Part shown: positions 17,719 through 26,177 of the stretch, piece by piece | Numbering within the stretch: the stretch's first letter is position 1 | Layout of the letters: each line of letters begins with the position of its first letter | Source: Pseudomonadota bacterium | Lineage (GTDB): Bacteria > Pseudomonadota > Gammaproteobacteria > Acidiferrobacterales > Acidiferrobacteraceae | Length of the DNA: 40,960 nucleotides | Reading direction: 5' to 3' | NCBI GenBank assembly: GCA_021841585.1 | Contig: JAKBUS010000019.1 | Location: 1 to 40,960, forward strand | Program-made: the position numbers and the translations under genes | Notes under the pieces: model-generated | The model's input: the letters and a program-made list of their open reading frames with translations, nothing else | Database searches by the model: none | Told to the model about the DNA's origin: nothing

Positions 17719-18492
17719 ATGCCCAGCACCTCCACAACCCATCTCGTGCTGATCCCGAGCTACGACCCGGGCCCCAAGGTCTATGAGACCGTGACCGAGG
17801 CCTTGCGCCACTGGGCCCCGGTTTGGGTGGTCGTGGACGGTAGCACCGACGGCACCGCCGAAGGGCTCACCGAGATGATGCGCCATAGCGCGGATCTTCT
17901 CGTCATCATCGAACCCTGTAACCGCGGCAAGGGCGCGGCCGTGCTATCGGGGCTTACGCGCGCGCGCGCCCAGGGCTATACCCACGTCCTATGCATGGAC
18001 TCAGACGGCCAACACCCCGCGTCGCTCATTCCGGCCTTCATGCAGGCCTCGAGCGCGCACCCCGATACCATGATCCTGGGGGTCCCGGTGTTCGCGGCCG
18101 ACGCCCCGCGGGTGCGCGTCTACGGGCGGCGTCTCTCGAACCTCTTTACCAATATCGAGACCCTCGGGCGCCATATTGGCGACTCGCTGTTTGGGTTTCG
18201 CGTCTATCCGATCGAACCGCTTTTTCGGATCATGGGCGCACGCCGCTCCATGCGCCGATTCGATTTCGATCCGGAGGCCGCGGTGCGGCTCTTCTGGGAA
18301 GGGATCGCGGTATGCAATATCGACGCCCCGGTCCGCTATCCGCGCAAGGCCGAGGGCGGCATCTCGCACTTTCACTACGTGCGCGACAACCTGCTACTCA
18401 TAGGCATGCACATACGCCTACTCCTCGGTCTTCTTTACCGCATGCCACGCCTGCTGCGAGCCGGCGCAAGACCTAGATCATACCGCCGTTGA
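17719..18492 (+). CDS. Family 2 glycosyltransferase
   Basis: About 257 residues from ATG 17719 (MPSTSTTHLVLIPSYDPG); ATG 17677 would add 14 residues, and neither start has a good ribosome-binding site. GT-A fold: VVVDGSTDGTAEGL, NRGKGAAVLSGL and the metal/nucleotide motif CMDSDGQHP. RLSNLFTNIETLGRHIGDSLFGFRVYP is typical of polyprenol-phosphate or APE-type GT2 enzymes. No membrane domain is evident, but the C-terminus is hydrophobic and basic (LLIGMHIRLLLGLLYRMPRLLRAG) and may be membrane-associated. Its end overlaps the convergent ketoreductase gene by 20 bases. Confidence 0.85.
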   Translation: MPSTSTTHLVLIPSYDPGPKVYETVTEALRHWAPVWVVVDGSTDGTAEGLTEMMRHSADLLVIIEPCNRGKGAAVLSGLTRARAQGYTHVLCMDSDGQHPASLIPAFMQASSAHPDTMILGVPVFAADAPRVRVYGRRLSNLFTNIETLGRHIGDSLFGFRVYPIEPLFRIMGARRSMRRFDFDPEAAVRLFWEGIAVCNIDAPVRYPRKAEGGISHFHYVRDNLLLIGMHIRLLLGLLYRMPRLLRAGARPRSYRR

Positions 18493-19219
18493 TGGAAATG
18501 ATCTGTCCTGTGATGTAGCCCGCCTGATCCGAGGCCAAAAAGCCGATGAGGTCGGCGACCTCGCGACACTCGCCGGCACGGCCCATGGGGACAAGGCGGG
18601 CAATGTCGTCGGGGCCAAAGACATGACTCATGGGCGTGGCGATGATGCCCGGGGCGACCGAATTCACGGTAATTCCGCGGCTTGCGACCTCGAGCGCCAG
18701 TGATTTGCCGGCGGCATGCAGACCGGCCTTGGCGGCCGCGTAATTGGCCTGACCCCGATTGCCGACGATGCCGGCGACCGACGTGACATTGATGATGCGC
18801 CCCCAACGCGTCCGGATCATGGGCAAGAGCAGCGGCCTTGCGACATGAAAAAACCCGTCCAGGGAGACATCGAGCGGACGTCGCCATTGCGCGGCCGTCA
18901 TGCCGGCGAGCACCGCGTCGTCGCAAACGCCGGCGTTATGCACGAGGATCTGGATGGGGGCCCGATCGAGCAGCGGGGCGAGCGCCGCGGCCACGGCATC
19001 CCTATCCGCGAGATCGAAGACACAGAGCTCGGCCGTGCCGCCTTGCGCATCGAGCTCCGAGACCAGGCGCGCGGCGTCCGCGGCCCTTGCATGGGCATGA
19101 CAGATGACATGACAGCCATCCGCAAGCAATCGGCGGCAGATCGCCGCACCCATGGCGCCGCTCGCGCCGGTCACGAGCGCCCGGCGCGGCGCGGGCGGCC
19201 TTTGCGCCTCGGCACTCAT
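18473..19219 (-). CDS. 3-oxoacyl-ACP reductase (FabG/ApeQ-like)
   Basis: The product is 248 residues, a classical short-chain dehydrogenase. Cofactor motif VTGASGAMGAAI, LVHNAGV, catalytic INVTSVAG...NYAAAKAG (Ser-Tyr-Lys), and ends GQIISINGGMI. Reduces 3-oxoacyl-ACP with NADPH. Its place after two dehydratases and an AMP ligase makes it the likely ketoreductase of a polyene-type pathway. The start ATG 19219 overlaps the upstream dehydratase gene by 4 bases. Confidence 0.9.
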   Translation of the reverse strand: MSAEAQRPPAPRRALVTGASGAMGAAICRRLLADGCHVICHAHARAADAARLVSELDAQGGTAELCVFDLADRDAVAAALAPLLDRAPIQILVHNAGVCDDAVLAGMTAAQWRRPLDVSLDGFFHVARPLLLPMIRTRWGRIINVTSVAGIVGNRGQANYAAAKAGLHAAGKSLALEVASRGITVNSVAPGIIATPMSHVFGPDDIARLVPMGRAGECREVADLIGFLASDQAGYITGQIISINGGMI

Positions 19220-19692
19220 GGGGCATGCCCGTGAAGGGCGGTGAATTGGACCGTGGCACGCCCCGAGACCAGGGGACTTGAGGCGGTGGCCACGAGGAAC
19301 CGGTAGTTGGCCCCGCGCGCATCGCGGGCCAGGCAATGACAGTGAATGAGCAGCTCTTCCTCGATGTCATCGAGGCGCGCGACCTGGAACCGGACATCGC
19401 GCGCCGCGAGCAGTGAGCCGGCGGGTGGCGTCTGGCCATCCCCGCACAACGCGCCGTGGACGGCCATGGCCTGCGCGGCATATTCGATGGCGCACGCCGC
19501 CCCCAGGCGTCCGCGTGCCCGCAAGGGGTGGGCGGGATCACGATGGCCATCGGCGAGACACTCTATGGTGTCGCGATCATAGGCCCGTACCCCGGCGAGG
19601 AGGCGCATGGCACCCCGGTGCGGCAGATAGTCGTCAATCTGGACGCGCCCCAGGCACAGGGCGGGGGACGTCGACCGCATCGATCGGCTCAT
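19216..19692 (-). CDS. Hotdog-fold dehydratase (ApeP-like)
   Basis: The product is 158 residues. QIDDYLPHRGAMRLLAGVRAYD opens a hotdog domain of the ApeP/FabA-like 3-hydroxyacyl-ACP dehydratase group (LPHRxxM signature), with IEYAAQAMAVHGAL as the central helix. ATG 19692 (MSRSMRS) is the most downstream ATG before the domain. In APE clusters ApeP precedes the ketoreductase ApeQ, as here. Expected to be ACP-dependent, but no ACP is encoded nearby. Confidence 0.82.
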   Translation of the reverse strand: MSRSMRSTSPALCLGRVQIDDYLPHRGAMRLLAGVRAYDRDTIECLADGHRDPAHPLRARGRLGAACAIEYAAQAMAVHGALCGDGQTPPAGSLLAARDVRFQVARLDDIEEELLIHCHCLARDARGANYRFLVATASSPLVSGRATVQFTALHGHAP

Positions 19693-19732
19693 GGCCGCCC
19701 CGACGGCCGGCCAGGCCACGCGCGCACGGGCC

Positions 19733-20041
19733 TCATGGGGGCGAGAGGCGTGACGAGACGGTGGCCGTGGCCACCGGGCGATCCGCCGCGAAAAGGCCGA
19801 GATCGAGGAAGCCTGGTCCCGAATCCCGCCAGCGGACCACGACCTCTTGGCCGGGCCGCACCGGGCGCAGGAACTTGGCCGAGCCCACGCGCAACGACTC
19901 ATACGCGAGGCCGCGGGCGGCGCACACGGCGGCTAGCGCCTCATCCAGGAGCAGCGCGCCGGGCACCATCGGGTCACCCGGGAAGTGACCGGGGAAGGCC
20001 GGGTGGTCGGCGGGAAAGGTGAGCCGCGCCTCGTCAGCCAC
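19733..20041 (-). CDS. Hotdog-fold dehydratase (ApeI/FabZ-like)
   Basis: The product is 102 residues, a minimal hotdog domain. DHPAFPGHFPGDPMVPGALLLDEAL (around 12-36) carries the FabZ-type His (GHFPG) and an acidic residue (Asp) in the central helix where FabZ has Glu. GTG 20041 is supported by GGAGG five bases upstream. It overlaps the AMP-ligase stop by 8 bases. ApeI-type enzymes dehydrate 3-hydroxyacyl-ACP during polyene elongation. Confidence 0.8.
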   Translation of the reverse strand: MADEARLTFPADHPAFPGHFPGDPMVPGALLLDEALAAVCAARGLAYESLRVGSAKFLRPVRPGQEVVVRWRDSGPGFLDLGLFAADRPVATATVSSRLSPP

Positions 20042-21407
20042 GGCCACCTCCCGCCTGACGGGTACGTGACGCCAGGAGCTGATGCATGGCGCTAAGCGGC
20101 AGCTTGCCGGTGGCAAGCCGCGGCAGGGCGTCGACCAGAACCAGCGGGCGCGGCAGAAACACGGGGTCCAGGCGCGCGCGCAGGGCGGTTTCGATGGCCG
20201 CCGCCGTAAGCCCAGGGGCGACCACAAAGGCCGTGAGACGCGCGACCGGACCCGCTAGGTCCTCATCGGGCATGTAAAAGGCGCCATCGAGCACGCCGGG
20301 GATGGCGAGAAGCTGTTGCTCGAGGAAGGCGATCGAGCTGCGCTTGCCCGCCACGTTCACGATATCGGTGCCACGGCCGTGAAGGCGAAACTCGCGAGGC
20401 CCGCTCGGCTCTATGATGTCGCCGAGGGCCGCCGGGGTCTCGACATGGCCGCCGTGCACCACGAACGACGCATCGCGGGCCTCGAGGACGAGCCCCGGGA
20501 AGAGTGTCCAGAGATCGCTTTGCGTCGGACGCCTGGTCGCGACCTGGCCTGCCTCGGTGGCCCCGTAGATCTCGTGCAGCGGCGCATGCAGGCGCTGCTC
20601 GGCCTCCTCGGCCAGTGCCCGGGGGAGGGGCGCGGTGGCGCATAAAACGGCGTCGAGCGGGGGGACCGCGGCGGCACTCGTCAAGAGCGCGCGCAGGTGC
20701 ACGGGAGAGGTCACCAAAAGCCGCGGGCGCGGGACCGCCGCCAGCGCGCCGGCGATGTCCTCGGGATAAAACGGGCGCCCATGGTGCGCGAGCGCGCGGC
20801 CGTGCAGGCTTAGCATGACGCTCGACTCGAGCCCATACATATGTTGCGGTGGCACGGTGGCGACCAGCGACCAGGCCGGGCCGTCATCCAGTCCGAGCCG
20901 CGCGGCCTCGGCGTGCGCGCTCGCCACGAGCGAGCCCCAGGTCTTCACATGGCCCACCGGCACCCCGGTGGTCCCCGAGGTGAAGACGGTCACGACCGGC
21001 CGATCGAGGGGGATCCGCGGCACCGGCGGCGCGCGATGCACGCGCCCCGCGGGGGCGAGCCGCGGAAAGCGCACGATGGGCAGGGCGACGGGGAAATCGC
21101 CGTCGGCAAGGCAGTGCATGTCCGGCATGCGCGCGTGCAGGGACTTGATGATCTCGACGGCATGGGTGGCCGGGAGCACCGTCATGCGTCCGGCGGCGGC
21201 CGCCGCCGCCAATCCCACCATGAAATGATAACGATCGGCGCAGGCGTTCAGGATCGGGGCGCGCGGCGGCCACAGCGCGGCGACATCCGCGACGTCGCAC
21301 AGAAATTGCGCCAGCGAGCGCGGCGCGTCCTGGTAAAAGGCCAGCGCCCGCGCCGGATCGGCGGCGGTAGTGAGCGCCGCGTCGGGAGCGACAGCGGTAC
21401 GGGTCAT
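20034..21407 (-). CDS. AMP-dependent acyl ligase of aryl-polyene type (ApeH-like)
   Basis: The product is 457 residues, an ANL-superfamily adenylation enzyme. P-loop TSGTTGVPVGHVK (143-155), IYGATEAG, HGRGTDIVNVAGKRSS, and the catalytic lysine 435 in ATGKLPLSAM. In APE clusters this ligase activates the aryl starter acid (such as 4-hydroxybenzoate or a coumaroyl unit) for loading on an ACP. Overlaps COG4648 by ATGA upstream and ApeI-like downstream. The starter cannot be read from the sequence. Confidence 0.85.
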   Translation of the reverse strand: MTRTAVAPDAALTTAADPARALAFYQDAPRSLAQFLCDVADVAALWPPRAPILNACADRYHFMVGLAAAAAAGRMTVLPATHAVEIIKSLHARMPDMHCLADGDFPVALPIVRFPRLAPAGRVHRAPPVPRIPLDRPVVTVFTSGTTGVPVGHVKTWGSLVASAHAEAARLGLDDGPAWSLVATVPPQHMYGLESSVMLSLHGRALAHHGRPFYPEDIAGALAAVPRPRLLVTSPVHLRALLTSAAAVPPLDAVLCATAPLPRALAEEAEQRLHAPLHEIYGATEAGQVATRRPTQSDLWTLFPGLVLEARDASFVVHGGHVETPAALGDIIEPSGPREFRLHGRGTDIVNVAGKRSSIAFLEQQLLAIPGVLDGAFYMPDEDLAGPVARLTAFVVAPGLTAAAIETALRARLDPVFLPRPLVLVDALPRLATGKLPLSAMHQLLASRTRQAGGGRG

Positions 21408-22108
21408 TGCGGGAGGCGCCGATAGGACGATGGCCCGCTATCCTCGCCGGCCACGAGGCTGCGCCAATGGCGGCGGCTCGCCAGGATCACCTGCAGAAAC
21501 CCGGCGCGCTCCTCGCGAGGGATGACCATCCGGCGGACCAGGTACTCGGCGACGAACACGAGAACCATGATGGGCCACGTGAGGCAGCTGGCGTAGAACG
21601 CCCACACCCGCACCCCGGCCGCGAAGAACAACAGCACGGAGATGATTGCCATGGCGCCAAAAAGGCCCGCCCAAAGCTGAGTGACACGCCGCGTATAGCG
21701 CGCGAGGTGCGGGCTCAAGGAACCGCGCATGAGCCACGACAGGCGCGAGATGAGGGGCGTGCATGACGGCCGGAGCGAACGCATGAAAAGGCCGCACAAG
21801 AGCGCCATGACCCCCACGTCCTCGGCAAGATAGGCCCAGGAATAATGAACGGCGATGAAGGTACGGTAGTGCCAGAGGACGAGCGCCGCGCCTCCCCAGA
21901 GGGCAAGCCAGAGGCCGCGTGGACGGGCGGCCCACGCCGCCGTCAGGGTCAGCGCGAACAAGGGTGCGAAGGCAAACAGCGCCCCGAGCGGATCAAGGTG
22001 CCGGGCGATATTCGTCCGATAGGAAACCACGGGATAGGCGAGCAGCAATGCCGCGGTAGCCAGGGCGCGAGCCTTTCTGAGCCACATCCCCGTTTTGTGC
22101 ATCCCCAT
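21404..22108 (-). CDS. COG4648 predicted membrane protein of APE-type loci
   Basis: The product is 234 residues with about six hydrophobic segments: AATALLLAYPVVSY, GALFAFAPLFALTL, LWLALWGGAALVLW, YLAEDVGVMALLCGLFM, LWAGLFGAMAIISVLLFF and WPIMVLVFVAEYLVRRMV. This protein regularly stands just before the AMP ligase in aryl-polyene clusters; its role is unknown. ATG 22108 has GGGAGG 7-8 bases upstream. First gene of the five-gene minus operon 22108-18473. Confidence 0.8.
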   Translation of the reverse strand: MGMHKTGMWLRKARALATAALLLAYPVVSYRTNIARHLDPLGALFAFAPLFALTLTAAWAARPRGLWLALWGGAALVLWHYRTFIAVHYSWAYLAEDVGVMALLCGLFMRSLRPSCTPLISRLSWLMRGSLSPHLARYTRRVTQLWAGLFGAMAIISVLLFFAAGVRVWAFYASCLTWPIMVLVFVAEYLVRRMVIPREERAGFLQVILASRRHWRSLVAGEDSGPSSYRRLPQ

Positions 22109-22187
22109 TCGGAACCTCCCGGATCACCGCTCGCGCGAGCAGCGGATACGGCCGCGCACCCATGGCGCCCTTACGAGTAATCGCGCC

Positions 22188-22193
22188 ATCATA
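22188..22193 (-). promoter_or_regulatory. Extended -10 promoter before the polyene-type operon
   Basis: Minus-strand TGC-TATGAT is an extended -10 element, about 80 bases upstream of ATG 22108. No good -35 is present at 16-18 bases, as is usual for extended -10 promoters. Confidence 0.5.
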
Positions 22194-22239
22194 GCAGAAA
22201 GCCAAGGTGGACTTCGTCCGCCAGTCGGAAAGCGGACAC

Positions 22240-22271
22240 AAAAAAGGGCGGGGACCTTTCGGCCCCCGCCC
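22240..22271 (-). terminator. Rho-independent terminator of groESL
   Basis: On the minus strand: an 11-bp GC stem with one mismatch (GGGCGGGGGCC / GGTCCCCGCCC), loop GAAA, then TTTTTT. It lies 22 bases after the groEL stop and insulates groEL from the downstream polyene-type operon. Confidence 0.95.
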
Positions 22272-22293
22272 CATGGTACGCAATGGAGCCGGC

Positions 22294-23967
<1,674 letters not shown>

Positions 23968-23978
23968 TTAAGCGTTCG

Positions 23979-24272
23979 TTATTTGCCGTCGATGATCGCG
24001 ACTACATCTTCTTCGCGCATGACGAGCAGCTCCTCGGCGCCGACCTTGACCTCGGTCCCGGCGTATTTCCCGAAGAGCACCTTGTCACCGACCTTGACGT
24101 CGAGCGGACGCACTTCGCCGCTCTCTAGGATCTTGCCTTTGCCGACGGCCACGATTTCGCCCTGGATCGGCTTTTCCTTTGCCGTATCGGGAATCACGAT
24201 GCCACCGGCGGACTTCCGCTCTTCTTCCAGGCGGCGCACGATCACGCGGTCGTGCAGGGGGCGAATATTCAT
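23979..24272 (-). CDS. groES: Co-chaperonin GroES (10 kDa)
   Basis: 97 residues from the canonical ATG 24272 ([14 protein letters not shown]), with GGAG 8 bases upstream. The mobile loop [18 protein letters not shown] and [15 protein letters not shown] are present. An in-frame upstream ATG at 24311 has its own AAGGAG site and would add 13 residues ([13 protein letters not shown]), an unusual feature. Caps GroEL. Confidence 0.97.
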   Translation of the reverse strand: MNIRPLHDRVIVRRLEEERKSAGGIVIPDTAKEKPIQGEIVAVGKGKILESGEVRPLDVKVGDKVLFGKYAGTEVKVGAEELLVMREEDVVAIIDGK

Positions 24273-24362
24273 ACTCGATTCTCCTATTTGTGGGTGAGGC
24301 TGCGCTTTCATAGGAATCTCCTTAACTCTAGGAAACCGCAATACCTGGGATGTCCGTGCTTG

Positions 24363-24389
24363 CTAGCACTCAGTTCAGGTGAGTGCCAA
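24363..24389. promoter_or_regulatory. CIRCE element (HrcA operator)
   Basis: CTAGCACTC, 9 bases, GAGTGCCAA: a near-consensus CIRCE (TTAGCACTC-N9-GAGTGCTAA) with one change at each end region. It overlaps the -10 and transcription start of groESL, so HrcA repression of groESL is expected. hrcA is not in the window. Confidence 0.93.
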
Positions 24390-24416
24390 TCATAAACAAG
24401 GCGGGCCTCTTGTCAA
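24389..24416 (-). promoter_or_regulatory. Sigma-70 promoter of groESL
   Basis: Minus strand: TTGACA (24416-24411), 16-base spacer, TATGAT (24394-24389). The -10 abuts CIRCE. No sigma-32-type -35/-10 was recognised, so heat control probably comes from HrcA. Confidence 0.85.
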
Positions 24417-24423
24417 GCCCGAC

Positions 24424-24837
24424 CTAATCCCGGTGCGAGCGAAACCGGCCCTCGAGCGGCTCGCGCGCGTCGGCGGCAGCGGTCGGCGGCGCGGCCTCCG
24501 GCGGGGGGCGTCGCAGGGCGCGCCGCGCGGGCCCGACCAGCAGGGCAAGCGCCAGGAGATCCGAGAAAAACCCCGGGAAGATCAAAAGGAGGCCGGCGAG
24601 ACCAAGGGCCGCCCCTCCCCAGACCGCCTCGTGCGGGAGCTGGCCGTGGGACATGGCGGCGCGCACATGGCCAAAGGTGCGTACCGGCGAGAGCCGCAGC
24701 AACGCCAACCCCGCGACCGGGCCCGCCACCAAGAGCCCCAGGGTCCACCACGGCCCGATCGCCTGCCACACGAGCACGATCACCACGACCTCGATGAGCG
24801 GCAGGAGCGCGATGAAACGCCAAAGCCGCGCGATCAT
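24424..24837 (-). CDS. fxsA: FxsA family membrane protein
   Basis: The product is 137 residues. Membrane segments FIALLPLIEVVVIVLVW, WTLGLLVAGPVAGLALL and LGLAGLLLIFPGFFSDLLALALLV match FxsA (cytoplasmic membrane, named for F exclusion of T7). The C-terminal tail is Pro/Ala-rich and polar. It overlaps the upstream hydrolase gene by 4 bases and sits just downstream, on the same strand, ahead of the groESL promoter. Confidence 0.9.
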   Translation of the reverse strand: MIARLWRFIALLPLIEVVVIVLVWQAIGPWWTLGLLVAGPVAGLALLRLSPVRTFGHVRAAMSHGQLPHEAVWGGAALGLAGLLLIFPGFFSDLLALALLVGPARRALRRPPPEAAPPTAAADAREPLEGRFRSHRD

Positions 24838-25613
24838 GCCGACCGCCCGGCGCGGACAGCGGTGACTGGCCACAACGCATCGACCTCGGCCAGGACCCTG
24901 GGGATGGCCGCTGTGAGGCGATGATCACCCCCGGCCACGACCGTAAGCCGCTTATCCGGGGCATGCACATGGCGCAGGAAATCCTCGCTCACGGCAAGTG
25001 GCACGACCTCGTCTCGGTCCCCGTGAATCATGGTCAATGGGCAGGGGAGCGCGACCGGCACCGACAAGACGTCGTGGGCGACGGCGTCCTCGATGAGGGG
25101 GTAGCCGAGCTGGTAGACCGTTCCGGGCGGACCGTAGGGGTCCGGGAGCGTCAGCCGACCATCGCTACGCCATTGCTGGCGCAGGCCTTGCGGGAGGCCG
25201 GCGTAGTAGCGCTGCAGGAAATTGAAGGCCGGGGCGAGCAGCACGAGGCCCGCCACCGGGATGCGCCGCGAACGCGCCATGAGCACCGCAAGCCAGGCGC
25301 CCAGACTGGATCCGACGAGGATCAGGGGCCGCGGTGCGTAGAGCGCGGCCACCGACAGCGCGTCCTCGAGCCACCCCGAAAGGGTCTGCTCCACGAGCGC
25401 CCCGGTCGATGCGCCGTGCGCGGCCAGATCAAAGCGCGCCCATGAATATCCGCGCGCGAAGGCATGTTCGGTAAGGGCCGTGGCCTTTTCACCGACACAG
25501 TGGGAACGAAAACCATGCAGGAACAGTCCAATGGGACCGTGGCCCGTATCAGTCATTCGTCCGCGGATCATGATGTCCGGACGGGTATTGAGGGAGAACG
25601 CGGTCTCAGGCAC
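24834..25613 (-). CDS. Alpha/beta hydrolase (ABHD10/YqiA-like)
   Basis: About 259 residues. Oxyanion region LFLHGFRSHCVGEKATALTEHA, RFDLAAHGASTG, nucleophile GSSLGAWLAVL, acid in MIHGDRDEVVPL, histidine in GGDHRLTAAI: a complete triad. Resembles the ABHD10-like serine hydrolases (thioesterase or depalmitoylase). GTG 25613 is tentative; ATG 25571 and ATG 25556 are in frame and none has a clear ribosome-binding site. Coupled to fxsA. Confidence 0.85.
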   Translation of the reverse strand: MPETAFSLNTRPDIMIRGRMTDTGHGPIGLFLHGFRSHCVGEKATALTEHAFARGYSWARFDLAAHGASTGALVEQTLSGWLEDALSVAALYAPRPLILVGSSLGAWLAVLMARSRRIPVAGLVLLAPAFNFLQRYYAGLPQGLRQQWRSDGRLTLPDPYGPPGTVYQLGYPLIEDAVAHDVLSVPVALPCPLTMIHGDRDEVVPLAVSEDFLRHVHAPDKRLTVVAGGDHRLTAAIPRVLAEVDALWPVTAVRAGRSA

Positions 25614-25648
25614 GTGAGGCTATTCCGGATATCGGCAAGAGGTTATGG

Positions 25649-25654
25649 TATAAG
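25649..25654 (+). promoter_or_regulatory. Extended -10 promoter candidate upstream of cutA
   Basis: TGG-TATAAG is an extended -10 element, leaving an untranslated leader of about 200 bases before cutA. The leader is GC-rich, with alternating CG runs; no known riboswitch was recognised. Confidence 0.4.
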
Positions 25655-25856
25655 AAGCCCGGCGCGCGCGCGAATCGCGTCCGATGCTACGACAATCGAC
25701 TTCACTGGCACTGAATGCCGCAAGTCCTGGCGCCGACCGGCGACCAGACTGGGCCGGCGCGGACCACGCGGCTTGTATATGACTTTAAGATGCGCGAACC
25801 GACAAGGAGTTCCCCGCGCGGCCAGCAGTCGCCGCCGCGTAGCGAGGCTTTAGGCC

Positions 25857-26177
25857 ATGCCCCAAGAGGCCCTGATCGTTTTCAGCACCTGCCCGCGGAC
25901 CGAGGCCGCCGGGATCGCGAGCGCGCTCGTGAATGAAAAGCTGGCGGCCTGCGTCAACCTCCTGGATGCCCTGCAGTCGGTGTACCGCTGGCGCGGGCAG
26001 GTGAAGACCGCCACGGAAACGCTTTTGATCATTAAGACGACCAAGGATCATTATGACGAAATGGAACGGCGCCTGCGGGCCTTGCACCCCTATGAAGTCC
26101 CGGAGATTGTGGCGATCCCGCTCAGCCGCGGCTACCCGCCCTACCTGCAATGGCTTAAGGACGCTATTCGCCCTTAG
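25857..26177 (+). CDS. cutA: Divalent-cation tolerance protein CutA
   Basis: The product is 106 residues. Ferredoxin-like trimer family: FSTCPRTEAAGIASALVNEKLAACVNLL, YRWRGQVKTATETLLIIKTT, LHPYEVPEIVAIPLSRGYPPYLQWL. Linked to copper tolerance; exact function unsettled. As in E. coli, it precedes dsbD; here the dsbD start lies inside cutA. Confidence 0.96.
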   Translation: MPQEALIVFSTCPRTEAAGIASALVNEKLAACVNLLDALQSVYRWRGQVKTATETLLIIKTTKDHYDEMERRLRALHPYEVPEIVAIPLSRGYPPYLQWLKDAIRP

